The notes beneath the pieces were generated by a model, which was given only the letters and a program-made list of their open reading frames with translations, was not told where the DNA came from and did no database searches. Positions 1 through 22,506 of a DNA stretch of 64,000 bases are shown piece by piece (the first letter of the stretch is position 1; every line of letters begins with the position of its first letter). The DNA is taken from positions 7,006,001 to 7,070,000 of the forward strand of contig CM082580.2 of assembly GCA_040954595.2 (NCBI GenBank), given 5' to 3'. A program made the position numbers and the translations under genes. The DNA comes from Balanoglossus misakiensis (Eukaryota; Hemichordata).

Positions 1-422
1 TGTGACCTTGGATTGTGTCATATGTTCGTGTGCTATTCACTCTATTTTGCCTTTGAGCTATAGTCACAGAACACTTTCTCTATCAAGGATGCGTGTGCGT
101 GACAGGGACAAGACTTTCATGCGTGCTGGAATTATTAGCATATGGCCTTTGACATATGTTATCATGAATGGGCGCCCTGTTTGTTGTTCAGAAGTCCATT
201 TTTACAATCCACGACCGTGATGATTCATTCACTGAATGCCGAGACAAAGAGTTTATTGCAGTGCTCTTAAAGGGGAGGGTGCACTGCGTAGTTTTTTTTA
301 CGGTCTTGGCAGTGACATGCGCTGTATAGATACACGGATATTTTGTGAATGTTCTGCGTATGTGTGTGTCTATACATGTAACCTATATTAGGATAATGTT
401 ACTGCGCTGAACGATTTACAAG
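1..422 (+). other. Upstream HECW intron or internal promoter region
   Basis: No exon of the HECW N-terminal half (C2 domain, acidic region) is visible here, so those exons lie further left. The stretch contains a TATA-like TATAGATA near 325-332, about 95 bases before an ATG at 423. This would suit an internal promoter but is weak on its own. The rest looks like ordinary intron. Confidence 0.4.
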
Positions 423-441
423 ATGGCCACCACAGAAACCG
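423..441 (+). CDS. HECW: Possible alternative first coding exon (or 19-bp microexon) of HECW
   Basis: An ATG in good context (AAG before, G after) opens MATTET and leaves one base before a strong donor, GGTAAG. That base completes the GAC codon with the first two bases of the WW1 exon at 555, so the phase fits exactly. An in-frame TGA at 408-410 closes the frame upstream. The exon is therefore either a true translation start or a 19-bp microexon using a poor acceptor (TTTACAAG). As a start it would give a 761-aa ligase without the C2 half. The usual LPPxW lead-in of a WW domain is replaced by TTETDW. Transcript data are needed to decide between these readings. Confidence 0.35.
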
Positions 442-529
442 GTAAGCTGTATACAACGCTGATTTGACAGGCAGAGTTACCTTAAAGAAATCAATGAAAT
501 TTAACAAACTCAGTGTGTATTTTTTTTAA

Positions 530-10274
<9,745 letters not shown>

Positions 10275-12540
10275 ACTGGTGCACATCACAAGATGGGGCT
10301 ACACCACCTGAAAAATCCAATGGAATGAGTAATCATTGAAGGTCCTGCGATATGGCAGCTGGAAGAAACCATTTGCTCGACAGGAGGAGTTGATCAAAGG
10401 AATCTCAAATGACACACACATACACACACTCACGTGAGGATTTGAAGGAACGTTTTTATTTTGCATCGGTACTCCCCTAACATGCATTGGTATGTTCCGC
10501 TGAGTTGGCGCTGTGCGTGGCAGGTCAATCAGTGTGTGTTGCGGGAAGAAACCATTTCAAGCATGGGGGAAGCTATTTATTTATACTTCTAAATATTTAA
10601 GCATTTGTGGTCTCTGACAAGAAACCACAAAAGAAATCTAACCGAATTACTCGAAAAATGAATTTAACAAAATGCAAATCTTGTATGGAGAAAACACAGT
10701 TGCAGTTAACAGAAACAAATGATGAAATTGCCATCTTCATTCAAATCAGTATTCTCTATCAGAACAAAGGGTGAGAAATCATGATCATGAAAATCTTTTT
10801 TTATCAAACGTGGCATTTTACAGACAGTACAGAGATTTGAATCAAATTTGATGACACTCTGAGGTTGGGGTATTGCAAATCAAGAACTCTGTCTTCTTCT
10901 TTTCGAAATCATTGTTTAGTTTGGTTTTGCCCTCATGGGAATGACCGCAGTGTTCTGTCCCATGACACAGAAAATGGGTAATTTGCAATAAAAACCAACC
11001 GACTGTACCGGCAGAGGAAAAAAATGGCGCCATCAACCGTAGCAGAGTAGCGGGTGATTGGAGGGGGGGGAGAGGTTAGTAAGTTTCCAGGCGGAAATAA
11101 TCGTCGTCGGTAACGGTGCGGAACTGTGTCTGGACACGAATAATCGGTCGAGCGCATACGAATAAGCAGATGCAGGCACTGATGAGCGAGCGTGCAATCT
11201 CTCTCGCCGGACGATGGAGTCTCGTTCCGAGTGAGGTGGAGTGGCTGTACAGGTTGTCAAAGTGAAAGCTAGATCTACATGCAAAAATGTTCATTTTGTC
11301 ACTGTTGTGAACTGAAAGAAAAATGTGACCAGGTCATGAATCAAGACTTTGTACACCAGCTGTGAAGCTTCGGAAGTATATGAGGCAATATTTTTTATGG
11401 ATGAAAATTTTTTCACCTCAGCCCAGTTATATTGTGTCCAACTAATACTCTCAAGAACACAATATGAAGCAAGTCAAGACCCCCCCTCCCCGAAGTGTTG
11501 CATTTGCAGTCCAGCTGTGGCCTTCTACATGTCGTGGGAAGCACCTCCCGCCCAAAATTAACTGAAGCACAGCCGAAGAACAAGAGGATCGTTTGGCAGT
11601 GTACACAAATGCAGAGAAAGGGGGAAACATTCCAGCTTTTGTTTGGCAGGAATTTCAAGGACTTTGCGGTTTGTACGACCGAATCTAAGTTCTTGTCCAG
11701 CTCTAGTGCAAAGGCAGCTTGCATGTCTAGTAACATGTTGGTTTGTTTGAGTTGTGAGTGTGTCCGCGGCTGGTCTCTGGGAATTGCGGTCACACACAAC
11801 TTGCAAGTTTTTATACAACCACCCTCCAGTCGAGGCCAGTTTGGTAATAGTGCAAGTCTGATCACATTCTGACCGATTCACAAACGAAATTTTCATTTCT
11901 CAGACCATGTAAGTTGATGTTTGAACATTCGTAAACTTGAAAACCCTTCGGATGTCAGAAGTAAATTTAAAGTCAGTGTGGCCGCGTCCACGCCAAGCAA
12001 TAAATACCACGTTAGCAACCGACATTGTCGTCTGTCGTGTGCCAATTTTATCTGGACAAGTCATGTTCATCATGACACAAGGAACATATTGCAGTTACTA
12101 TGTAGTGGCAGCCATATTGGAAATGGTTTCAGACATTTTTTGCGCCTGGCAGCAAAATTGTTGTGACCAGGCTGAACAAGAAACTAAACCTGCAATCAAA
12201 AGCTTTGATCTCAATGCATTAGCTAATATAAGATTTTATATTATTTTTTTAATTAAACAAACATCAGTGTGGTTAATCATGTCAGTTATGCAAATTTTAT
12301 TCATGTACCCCAATATCCACCTTTGTTATTGCTTTCTAATGATGTGGTGATTTTATACACTTTCTGATAAAAACCTTAAATATTGTTTTTACGGTAAAAC
12401 AAATATCCTGTTACCTATAAGAGGCTTTGTGAATTTTGTACTATCGATACATTTACATGTCAGTTGCAGTTTTGGTCTTAAGTTACTTAGAGTTTATTGA
12501 TTTCCATGTATAAATATGAACAATAAAATGAAGCGGATGT
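10275..12540 (+). other. Probable HECW 3' UTR
   Basis: No coding exon follows the HECW stop. Plus-strand AATAAA signals occur at 10987-10992, 11999-12004 and 12522-12527, and another at 13362-13367. Vertebrate HECW mRNAs have long 3' UTRs, so the transcript probably runs through some of this stretch. Which signal is used cannot be told from sequence. Confidence 0.5.
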
Positions 12541-14400
12541 GAATATTTCGTTCACTTTTAGGTAAAAAAATGTCTGTGGAAAAATGTGGTTTATTTACGT
12601 TGACATGGGCAGTTTCATAGTTTTGCACTAAACAATAATAATCATACCTGCATGTATTTGCATTTGGTGTGAGCAACTGATGATTTGGAACATCTTGTCT
12701 TCTGGTTGTGTTGTGGGTCTTGAAGGATGTACAGACACTATGTAGGGGAGAACGTTGAGAATTGCTCGAAAAATCAAATTCTACAAAAGAATGTTGCCGC
12801 ATGACTTTCCAAGAATGTTTCAACCTTGACAGGTCACAGTGAAGGTCATCACCAGTAGGCCATACTTGTCATTCCATCTGAAATCATGTTCAAGGTGACG
12901 GACGAACCACAGTCTCACGCCAAGAGAATGCATCAGTATTTTGTTTCACACGAGTATATATATATACTTCAGTGTCCTTCTCAAACAATTTTGTCTATTC
13001 AACCTGACAGGGTTTTTTTTAAATATCAGCTCCAAGTCAGCTTAACCTTGCATCAGAAATAGCATCAAATTATTATGTTGAGATCTGAATTCGTTAAAAA
13101 GTGAAAAATTGTAAAATTCAAGCTTTGTAATCCATTTTCATGAAAATTAAGAGACTGGTTGTCTCAGTTTTTGAGAAAAAAAATTGTCATATTGTGAAAA
13201 GACAAGTATATGTAGTTGTTCAAGCAAAGATGTACAGCAAAGGATGTGAAATATTTGAACAAACAGTAACCTAAAATTTACTATAGTACAACTTGAGAAA
13301 TTGTGTATAATTGTTTTATTCCAAAGGCATTGTGAGGCTAGAATTTGTAAAAAAAAAAAGTAATAAAGAAGAATGACTGCATTATTTTTTGATACTATAT
13401 TAAATTTTTTTATGAGTTTCATATTACCGATGACCATTCAATAAGAGATCCTTACGTTTGAGTTGTTCAGTATAACAAATTGGATTTTTAGTCAGCTAAA
13501 AAATAATTGATTTCTGTATTACCATCATATAGTACAAATCACGATTTTCAAATCTTGAGGCTCATTTCAGATTGTAAGTTATTATTATGAATTCATAACT
13601 TGCTGTATAACGCACATTCTCCTTTGTTTTGGGGTTGTTGTTTTTTTTTGTCGTGACCACAGTATTATTTCAATGTTTCCATGTTGCCTAGCAACAAACC
13701 AATGATGTATTGATGCAAATGGATATTTATTTCGAAAACATAAAACAATGACATCGAGAACGATTTTTTTTCTGTGTGTCGTGGATTGCTGGCTTCACAC
13801 AATGTGCTCTTGTTGCAAGTCAGAAATGATTTCCATTTGAAAGTACACCAGGCGTGACTTAAAAATTCCTTTCTGACAAAAAGCAGTTGTTCCGAAATGG
13901 CAGATGAGCAAATTACCCAGATCACGACTTTTTTTTTTATTTTTACTTCATTCAGTACCGCCCCTTTCTTGTAGTCTAGTTTCAGAAAAAGTTTTAACAG
14001 ATCCACTATTCAGAAACTGGTCAGTGTTTACAAAAAAATCGAATACTTGTTCCTCTTCTTTGAATCGACTCCAAGTCTGTGATCATAAATTTCCTTCAGA
14101 AAAGACACCGGGTCTCGCAAAGTACCGACCAGATGTAACAGTAGTGGGTTACTGCCCCTATGATACTTATCATGGTACTATTTTTAGCCACTGTTTGTCT
14201 TTAGTTCAGTTGAAAGTTTTTATGTACTTGTCTGGTCTATGCAAACTTTGCCATCGAAGTCTGGTATGCCCTGACAAGGGTCCAAAGAACCCTCGGTGTC
14301 AGAGACAGAAAAGTAGTTCATTGGTCCCTTTTATATTATTCCAAAACAGATGATTTTCTGTCAGACTTCTCTGCTAGTCTTTTTTTCTGAAAATTCGCCG
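12541..14400. other. Intergenic DNA, nothing recognised
   Basis: AT-rich sequence with short T and A runs. The open frames on both strands are short and show no family resemblance, splice structure or codon bias. Confidence 0.6.
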
Positions 14401-14422
14401 GGAGTTTCAGTGGTGATAAGTG

Positions 14423-14994
14423 ATTGGTTAATGTCTCTTCTTGATTAGCCAATAGCATTTCTGCTATCCCCAGGTTCAGGGTCCTCCTGGGAACGGCAAA
14501 GATGTTGCTAATGGTCACATGATGCCCATTCATTACAGGTTGTGAAAGGCTCTGGCTGATTGGCCAGTGAAAGTCATGAACTGGGACAGCCAGTGAAACA
14601 TTGGCCAATCAACAGCAGTCATATATGTACATTGTACTCCTGCCTGTTCGCATTGCAGGCATAATTTTTTATCAGAAAATACACAAACATTTTCTTTTAA
14701 AAAGAAATATATAGTAGTTATGGTGGTAGGTTACCTATTAAGTTATAGCCTTCTGTAACTAGAAATAGACTGTACATTTTATAAGATTGTAGAATATTAA
14801 TTTCAAGAAATATTAATATTTTACAAGGTGCAATAAGAGGTGTACAGATTGCTGCTGCAAGGTTTTATTTGAAGACAAATGTGTTGATTTTGAGATACAT
14901 TGTAATGCAAATTAATTCATAATGAACTTCATTTTATATACAAGGAGTCAGCGGATTGGTTCATGGTCACCTGTGTCGTTTTTCAGCAGCCAAT
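14423..14994. promoter_or_regulatory. Cluster of seven CCAAT/ATTGG motifs
   Basis: ATTGG occurs at 14423, 14559, 14600 and 14955. CCAAT occurs at 14449, 14605 and 14990. The motifs at 14600-14609 form the palindrome ATTGGCCAAT. NF-Y and CCAAT-displacement factors bind this pentamer. The density over 570 bases is above that of the neighbouring DNA, but no gene start is visible beside it. Confidence 0.3.
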
Positions 14995-15796
14995 CAAATG
15001 TATTACATGTATATGAAAATGCTGTAAGGCAGCTGAGGCCAGGTGAACAGAAATGTACATAGATATTACGATGGCATTTCAACCATCTTGTGTGGTTTCC
15101 TGCCCATCAATTCGCAGCCCATAAAATGGATATTTGCATATCCACTGATTGACACCTGTCGAGTGTCCTTGATTGTGATGATTTCCCCGTCATGCTGCAA
15201 TGTTCAACACTGTTGGCAGTCACTACAAATTAGCTGTAAAAACCGAGGCTTGTCGTAAATTGTCAAACATGTATACAAACAAAACAGATAAACAAACAAA
15301 CAACGACAATTCAGACATTAGCATGACATACCTCTTTGAGACGTATCATGGTTTGACATGAGATGGCTTGAGGCAGGAAATAAACTTTTTATTATCGTAA
15401 CGTTATCTTTAACAATGATGTGAAATTTTGTATTGAAACCCTTGTACAAACTATGCATTTATTGCATTATAGTCGATTGGAGAATTATTAACTTTTATTT
15501 CCTTTTGCAAATAAAAATAAGATAAATTCTGAAATTAATTTGTTGCCTGTTCCATGTGTATCTGTGTCGTAAGTTTTTACATGAACATTGATATATGCGA
15601 GCAAATGTGATACCGGTACTGCAGAAGTTCAAATAACCATAAGTCTCCCTGATTTAATTGTTTTGATAATATCTGTTTGAAAACCTGGCAATATTCCGGC
15701 TGAGTGTCCGGTGTTTATTTGACCGTCGTCTTCTCTCCGAAGTCTTATTCATTCTTTATATGTTGAACGCACACCACAGAAAAAGAGACCCTCCCA

Positions 15797-16011
15797 TTAG
15801 GGGAGAACGATTTGATTTCTGGGGGTGGATGGAGAATTTTTTTTTTTTTTTTTGGGGGGGGGGGCAATTTTTTGGCAGTTGGTGCGGAGAGGAACAAATC
15901 TTCTGCAATGCACTGAGGAAAAAAGTGGACTGGCAATTGAAAAAAAAACCCTGCTGTAACAGTGGTTATGCTGGCTTCCCCCCTCCGAAAAATCAAATGG
16001 TTTTCCCCTTA
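15797..16011. mobile_element. Short inverted-repeat transposon (MITE-like, possibly PIF/Harbinger type)
   Basis: The 215-bp segment begins TTA-GGGGAGAACGATTTGATTT. It ends with the inverse of GGGGAAAACCATTTGATTT followed by TTA. The two 19-bp ends match at 17 positions, and TTA flanks both sides as a 3-bp target duplication would. TWA target sites and G-rich ends are known for PIF/Harbinger elements and Tourist-type MITEs. The interior has a T17-G11 tract at 15837-15864 and no coding capacity. A solo end of the same family lies at 59625-59660. Confidence 0.55.
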
Positions 16012-16398
16012 GACATTTCTCCCAGTAGGTGTTGATACCTCGACATAGGCGTGAACCAGTTACATACCGAAGCTTTCTTGTACTCGGACAAGCATCATTC
16101 ACAAATATATTGAAGTGTTTTCGTGAGTCACTAGGTCACTGATTGTCCAGCCAACAGAGAGAGGGAACACCTAGTGAAACACGAAGTATTCCTAATCAGT
16201 ACCAAGGGCAGCGGACTCAGTGAATAGATTTTATGACGTAATTTCCTTACATTTAATTAAGGAAGGTGTTTTTTTCATCAAAGACCTTTGTAATTGTTCA
16301 TCGAAATATTTTGTGAATATTTTTTTTAAATTAAGGGAAATGACGTCAGTTCAAGGACGGTAACAAGGACTCTTGCCCACCTGTAAGGCTCTCTTTCT

Positions 16399-16426
16399 CC
16401 CCCCCCCCCTCTCTCTCTCTCTCTCT
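16399..16426. repeat. Poly-C run followed by (CT)n microsatellite
   Basis: About ten C residues pass directly into about nine CT units. Confidence 0.9.
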
Positions 16427-16429
16427 ATT

Positions 16430-19400
16430 CGGTTAAATCCTAAAATTAAAGCATCATGCTTAATAGCTTCTGCCAAGGTTTGTCAAAGCTGTCTGAAACA
16501 GAGCGGTGGACTTCTATGTATTTGCAGTGATACTTTCGAGCAGTAAAAGTTGCCGCTAATCTGAAAATACTTCTATTTGAGTTTTATAAGTTTCTTGTCG
16601 ACTACAATATGCTTCCTAATGAATTCTTTCATTGACAGTACGTTTTTTTTCTTACACTCTTTCGACGGTAGACCACCAAATGGCATAAAACATTGCATGT
16701 AGCGTGCCATATGCATGTTTATACCTCACACGAAACATCAGAAATCCATGAAATTAGAGGGAGAGAGAGGGAATAGGGTGATGAAATCAACTGAAGTGAG
16801 CAAAAAATGAATTTGCAAGGCCCAAAAAAATAATATGTGCTGTTCCGATTACATGGTTTTCAAAAATAGGGTAGGTTTTGTCTGGTATTTTCTGTGGACG
16901 GCAAAGACACCCCAGCAATTGTGTCAGAAGACTCTTTAGAGTACAGGACTTCATAATTCCTCGGCTCAACAATGACGAAAGTACTACTTCTAAATACCCC
17001 TCCGATTCTTTTCTGTGGTTTTGTCTCCGAACCATACTCTGCCTGAAAGCTTTATGGGGTTTCTTGTATCTGTTACAAAGATGGCCAAGGTAAATCACTC
17101 GCCTCCCATCCGCCCAAACCGATGACCTCGTCTGACCTTTGTCTCACCTGCGAGATGGACCCTTCATTTGGCGCAACCTGGCAACCACGCCCCTGTTTTG
17201 TGTTTGGTCGTGTCTATGACGGGTGCTCTCAATAGGTGCTGGGATTCGGTCTTACATGGGTGAATGGGAAGGAGGACAGAGTCGCCCTGAGATTCCAAAC
17301 AGCGCAAAAAAATAACAGGGACAGATTTTTCCAAGAGTTTTCCCAACAATGATATAGATTTTGTTTAATATTTTTAATTACACCCCAAAGCACAGCGACT
17401 CAGTTTAAAGAGCGCCACCTATCCGTAAATGTCTTGAGGAGTGTACCCCCCCCCCCCCAACGCAACTAAAACACACCTTACATGTATAAATGGATGCAAT
17501 TTGGCCACCAGCCCACTAGCCTACCGTGGCTAGGTTAAAACTTGCAGTGATTTCATATTTCTAGATGTCTCTCAATTTCGCTGTCATATATTATCAGTAC
17601 GAGATACACCAACACCAAGGCGGAACATTTTCACAAGACATTGTGGATCTTCTACATGGAAAGTGAAACGTGTTTTTCCGACGGTGGCATTGTAATTATT
17701 CATGGTCAAAAATTCCCAACCTGTACTATTTAAAGGTTGAGAATTGATCACAAGCACCGATTGTACACTTGAAGACGTGTTCCCATGAAACAACCATGCG
17801 TGATGAGCCCGCAGAACAAGGGTGACGAAAGAAATTGTTGCACGTCGACGAATTGTTGTAAAAACGTGCTACTTTGCAAAAAGTGCAAGGTGTCATTCGT
17901 AACGACCCGATCTCACAAAGTAGGCTCTTGAAACTGCAGCACCCTATTTCCTCACCTTCCGTCGAATGATTTATAATTTTGTTTTGAAAATAGGTGTCTG
18001 AAACACAATTAGTACCGGCACGGACCTACGTCTCAACCCTCCATGAATGACCGACTTTCTGCCCAATGTTGTTCCTGTTGGAGTTCCAAAAAGTTCATTT
18101 CTCGGTTTAATCGCAATTATTTTTGCGCTTTATTGTCTTATTCTCCTCGGGCTGATCAAAATCTCAGTATAATAACTTCTCCCGTCCTTCGTCGTCACAG
18201 GCACAAGTGAAATATCGCGAGATATTCCGTGATTATTGGGGACTGGGATTAACTAGGTTACGTGACACTGTCTCCAGGTGCCCGCAGAGTTTGTCAATTC
18301 ATAAATCACATCGGAAGTCAAATAATGTCGATGTATTTTGGACGAATATTTGTTTTTCGTGTAAACATATGTCGACCGAATTGTATGCAAAGTTGGACGA
18401 GCTTTCTTGATGCTTCGCATGCAGTCGCAGTTATTTTGTGATTCTCTTTTTATTTGGCATAAAAATGTGTCATACTTTATACCAAAGTTGAGTACATGTA
18501 TTCGTATTTTTTCGTATATTCGCGTGCTAAAAACACATCATGTGTACTTTCATATAGTACTCAACCCAAGAGTTCCGGCTGAATGCTATTATTATAACTC
18601 CCGGTGAAAAAAAGATGATCGATTTACAAATCACGTGAATTGGAAAAAACATTATTTATATGTTAGAAGGACAATGAATGGAACTGTTTCATGTTGACGT
18701 GCAACTTTCCAGAAAATTGCGAAGTGGTTAGTATTTGCGCTTTGTAAATACGGGTTTGAATTCTCGCGCAAAGACCTATTTTACTTGTGTATTGTGGGAG
18801 AGAGACGAGGGGAGATTGGTCGCGATGGCTAACACACACAGGCGACGAGAACTAGTGTACGACAAAATCTGATGCGGCCAATCAACTTGTAGGCAGCGTA
18901 GGAAAACAACGACCCTGAGAAAAGAAGAACTTGGTTCTATAGATAACTTTAGACTTTGTCTGGGCAAGGCTACCGAACGGACAATACTAGGCGACAGAGA
19001 CAATGCTTCGATTATTGATCAATGCAATTAAAAGTTGCAAATATCATTAGAGGCCAGATATCTATCTTTGCAAATGACGCACCAGATAAGATAAGGCACC
19101 AAGGGTGATGACAGGGGTATAGGTACGGTACAATATGAAATGAATGCAGTTTTTTGTTTTCGACGTAAACTTTGAGCCTAAAAGCCAATGTGACCTTTTA
19201 CGCCAACACTTCAAAAGATGAAGTTTTCCTCTAAAAGCTTGCCTTCAATATTGTTTCCGCAGACTACCGATACTTTCACATTGTTTTTCCCTTCATCCCA
19301 GTTAACTACCATGGTTACGCAACATATATTTGTGCTCAGATTTAAAGACAGTGCGATTGACGTCATTTCCCTTTTCCCGGGTAAACAAGATAAACAGTGG

Positions 19401-21985
19401 TTTGTTCATATTGTTAGATTTTTTTTCATTTTTCGTGTAGTCTCTACGAAAAATGCGACGCATTACATCCTTGAGTTGATGTTGTTGTCAACACAGTATC
19501 TCTATTTCCGATCTAAGTTCCTTATCCCCATTTACGATATTGTTGCAGAAATGTATAATAAAACGGGCTTGTTTTGTTGTACTCGACGAGTGCAGTGCAG
19601 TGCCTATAATTTCTAGATTTAAGCTTTTGTCTCGAGGTCAACAGCCTCAACACAAGCATTGTCATTTCGTCGTCGTCTAGTTTGTGTTGTGCTTCTAATC
19701 TTTATTGCTTTGACAAGTGACAGGCGCATTTTACCTTCACGGTTGTGCAATCGTCTTTTCCATGCATTCCCCCCCCCTTCATTCTCCGTGTTATCATTTA
19801 GGCCGTGCGACATCACGATGAGTGGCCGTTGTAACGGTGTATGCGTCATAGGCCCAGTCGCATACGGTGCGTGATGACCTCGTTTTCGTTGGTATCGTGG
19901 TTTGTTCTGTCCCAGAACCACAATGTAAATTTTTCTGAAATGGCTGGGCTGGTCTCGATATATTCTTCCTTCTTGGAGCCCTTCCCAATATCCTAAGAAA
20001 TCAAGGAAGAAAAATCGAACGAGAGTAACATTATATGTGACATTCTGCGATGAATCTCGGTCGACTTGTAACAGCATAGTTAGGGGGGGGGGGGAACACA
20101 CCCCTGGTTATTTCTTTAATATTCAGATTTTAAATACATGGCGTGTTTTTAAAATGACACAGGGATTCGCTCAGCTCTTAAACTACATAGATATTGCTGA
20201 ATGAAAAGAAATAATCCGGCTCCAATTTCAAAGCACGACTACTTTTATTACAATCTAAAATATATTAGAATACCGAACTCAAATTCGCAAAATGCATGAG
20301 TAATTAGACATTCAGTTTTATATTGGAATAACTACCCGCCTACGACATCATGCTTAAGCGTCAGCTGATAACAATTTGCTCTGAATAAATCGCTCAATCA
20401 GAATTAATGGCAAAAAGTGATGACTGACTGCAGTTTAACGCTTTAACAATTCATAGAAAATATCACATGTTTTTATTTTTCTCACGTTTTCATAACAGGA
20501 TCCACCACTTGGTGTTGCTATGATATTGGCGGGACACACTGTGGTTCGTGTCCAAGATCTGGAACATGCATGCGATGAGAATTTGACGTGTTAGGCCTAC
20601 ACTTAATTTTTAGTTTGGAGACGCAACTCTCATTAAACGACAATTATCTAGGGTTAATGGACTATTAGAACAAGTGCTACAATTGAGGTTAATCCCTGGA
20701 GATACGCGGAGACCCTGTAACATGTAGCTGGGGACATTTGCCCTGCATGTCAGGTACGTGAACTTGTTGGGGGAGGGGGTCTAGCAATCGACCAGACGAT
20801 TACGTGATTATATGCCACACCTGGGCGATTTATCAACACAGATTTTGTCATTTTGGTACCCGACTTTGATATCTTCAAACTGTATGGCAATCATGCAACG
20901 GGGACGACCGAGGTATATGGACTCGATCGACGGTTCCGCCCTACTAGTTCAGCCTAGGCGCATTGCGCGGTGCTGTTTGATATTCGCGCAGGTGTTTTTT
21001 GTCAAGCACAAGGGACCCCATGCAGCGTTGGTCAACTTTCTTCTCGGGGCGATACTTTCTTCCTAATAAAATTTCACCTGTCTGTCCTTGGCATGTGTCG
21101 TGGCATTAGGCTTGCATGAATATAAATTCGCGATCCTCGGCTTTGAGGGGGAAAAAGAGCTGGACTTTCTTTCAGAAAATTTGGAAGTTTTAGAACTCTA
21201 TGTATAGTATCGCGGTTTTTGTGTTGCACAATTTGTTGAAAATTGTACATAATTTTAATAGGTCGACTCTGACTGTTTCGGTTATTTACCATGATGTGCA
21301 CAAAATGTTGACGAAAGCAGTTTTGTGTACAGCTGTCGGACAATCACCTAAGACGGTTTGAACACCTTCACCAAGGGAACTGCTCCCCGAAGAAATGATC
21401 GGTAATCGGGGGTCTGACCCTTCATCTTTGTTGCTTTGGCGGTGGATGAACCTCTCCGAGCTTACTACGTGCAAAATTCGGCATAGGCGCGTCCCACCAT
21501 TGCCCGATAAACAAAAGAACTAAAGACGCATTGTCTGACTGATCAGCGATAATATAATCGGGTAAGTTAAATGTCAGCGTTTTTTTCACAAAAAAATGAA
21601 TTAACCCGCCAAAATCTCCTCCCTGTACCCGAAGTAAACACTTGTGTTCTGTATGAAAGTATCAAGGTGGTGGACCACGTCATTGAATCCCTTGTTTGTC
21701 CCATCATTCAAATTTTGACAGGGTTTTCTCATATTTTCAGAACATTCCACCGTCTGGATTTGGGTTACCGTACAGAAAGGACGAGTGAATGAACTGGGGG
21801 CCTGTTTGTATTGGCGCGTGTCATGTGTACTTTGAGTGTTTTTGAGGTATTTACACGGTTCGCAAATACATGTATATAAAAAGGGAATGCGTTTAGAAGA
21901 GTATTTATTTATTAGAAAAACTTGACATTGAAGATGTAAGGAAAGTGTGAACATCCACAGAGGAAAAAAACGCAAAAGATGAGCA
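16430..21985. other. Intergenic DNA, nothing recognised
   Basis: No gene is supported. The stretch includes a C13 run at 17446-17458 and a G12 run at 20083-20094. The open frames at 19218-19616 (+) and 19619-20101 (-) are the longest here. They resemble no family I know and lack a convincing exon setting. Confidence 0.6.
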
Positions 21986-21990
21986 AGAAA

Positions 21991-22050
21991 CAATAATAAT
22001 GATAGTGAGTTCTTATAGCGCTAGTATCCAACTGTGGGCGTTTTACAATG
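21991..22050 (+). repeat. Dispersed-repeat-like segment with AATAAT, TATAGCGC and TTTACAAT motifs
   Basis: AATAATAATGATAGTGAG is followed by TTATAGCGCTAGTATCC and then GCGTTTTACAAT. This layout resembles a widespread repeat in marine animal genomes that carries TATAGCGC and GCGCTTTACA motifs. I cannot assign a named family from one copy. Confidence 0.3.
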
Positions 22051-22178
22051 GTCGTAGTCAGTTAGAGATTGTGAGGTGAACTCTCTGCCCACAAACAGGT
22101 GTTTTCTGACAACAGATTATCAGTCATATATTATCCATGTCATATTATCCATTCAGTCATCTCATCACTTGAAACACT

Positions 22179-22179
22179 A

Positions 22180-22217
<38 letters not shown>

Positions 22218-22324
22218 ATATCCATCCATCCATCTATCCAACCACCTACCCACCCACCCACCAACCAAGCAACCATTCCTATACCTATCCATCCATCCAT
22301 CCATCCATCCATCCATCCATCCAT
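22179..22324. repeat. Compound microsatellite (GTCT)n and (CCAT)n
   Basis: About nine GTCT units run into degenerate CCAT/CCAC units and then eight or more clean CCAT units. The open frames across it encode only repeated Met-Asp-Gly-Trp or Ser-Val-Cys-Leu patterns and are not genes. Confidence 0.95.
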
Positions 22325-22506
22325 TATCATGTGACATCCTCATGCAGTCAATGCCTGTCTTGACGACACAAATGGTTTGGCAATCGGTAAAATCTAACAC
22401 AGGTGATCGAAAGAAGTGTCTTCTAGCTAAGGAAAATGAGCTTTCTCTGAAGGCTTCTGAAGTAGCCAAGAAAGCATCTATAAATGCTTCCGCCTACGCG
22501 AGATAG

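Noticed and set aside
22179-22324. Regular repeats that could suggest a CRISPR array
   Set aside because: The units are 4 bases with no spacers, and the genome is eukaryotic; this is a microsatellite.
22099-22506. Open frames of repeated Met-Asp-Gly-Trp and Ser-Val-Cys-Leu over 22.1-22.5 kb
   Set aside because: These are translations of GTCT and CCAT microsatellites.
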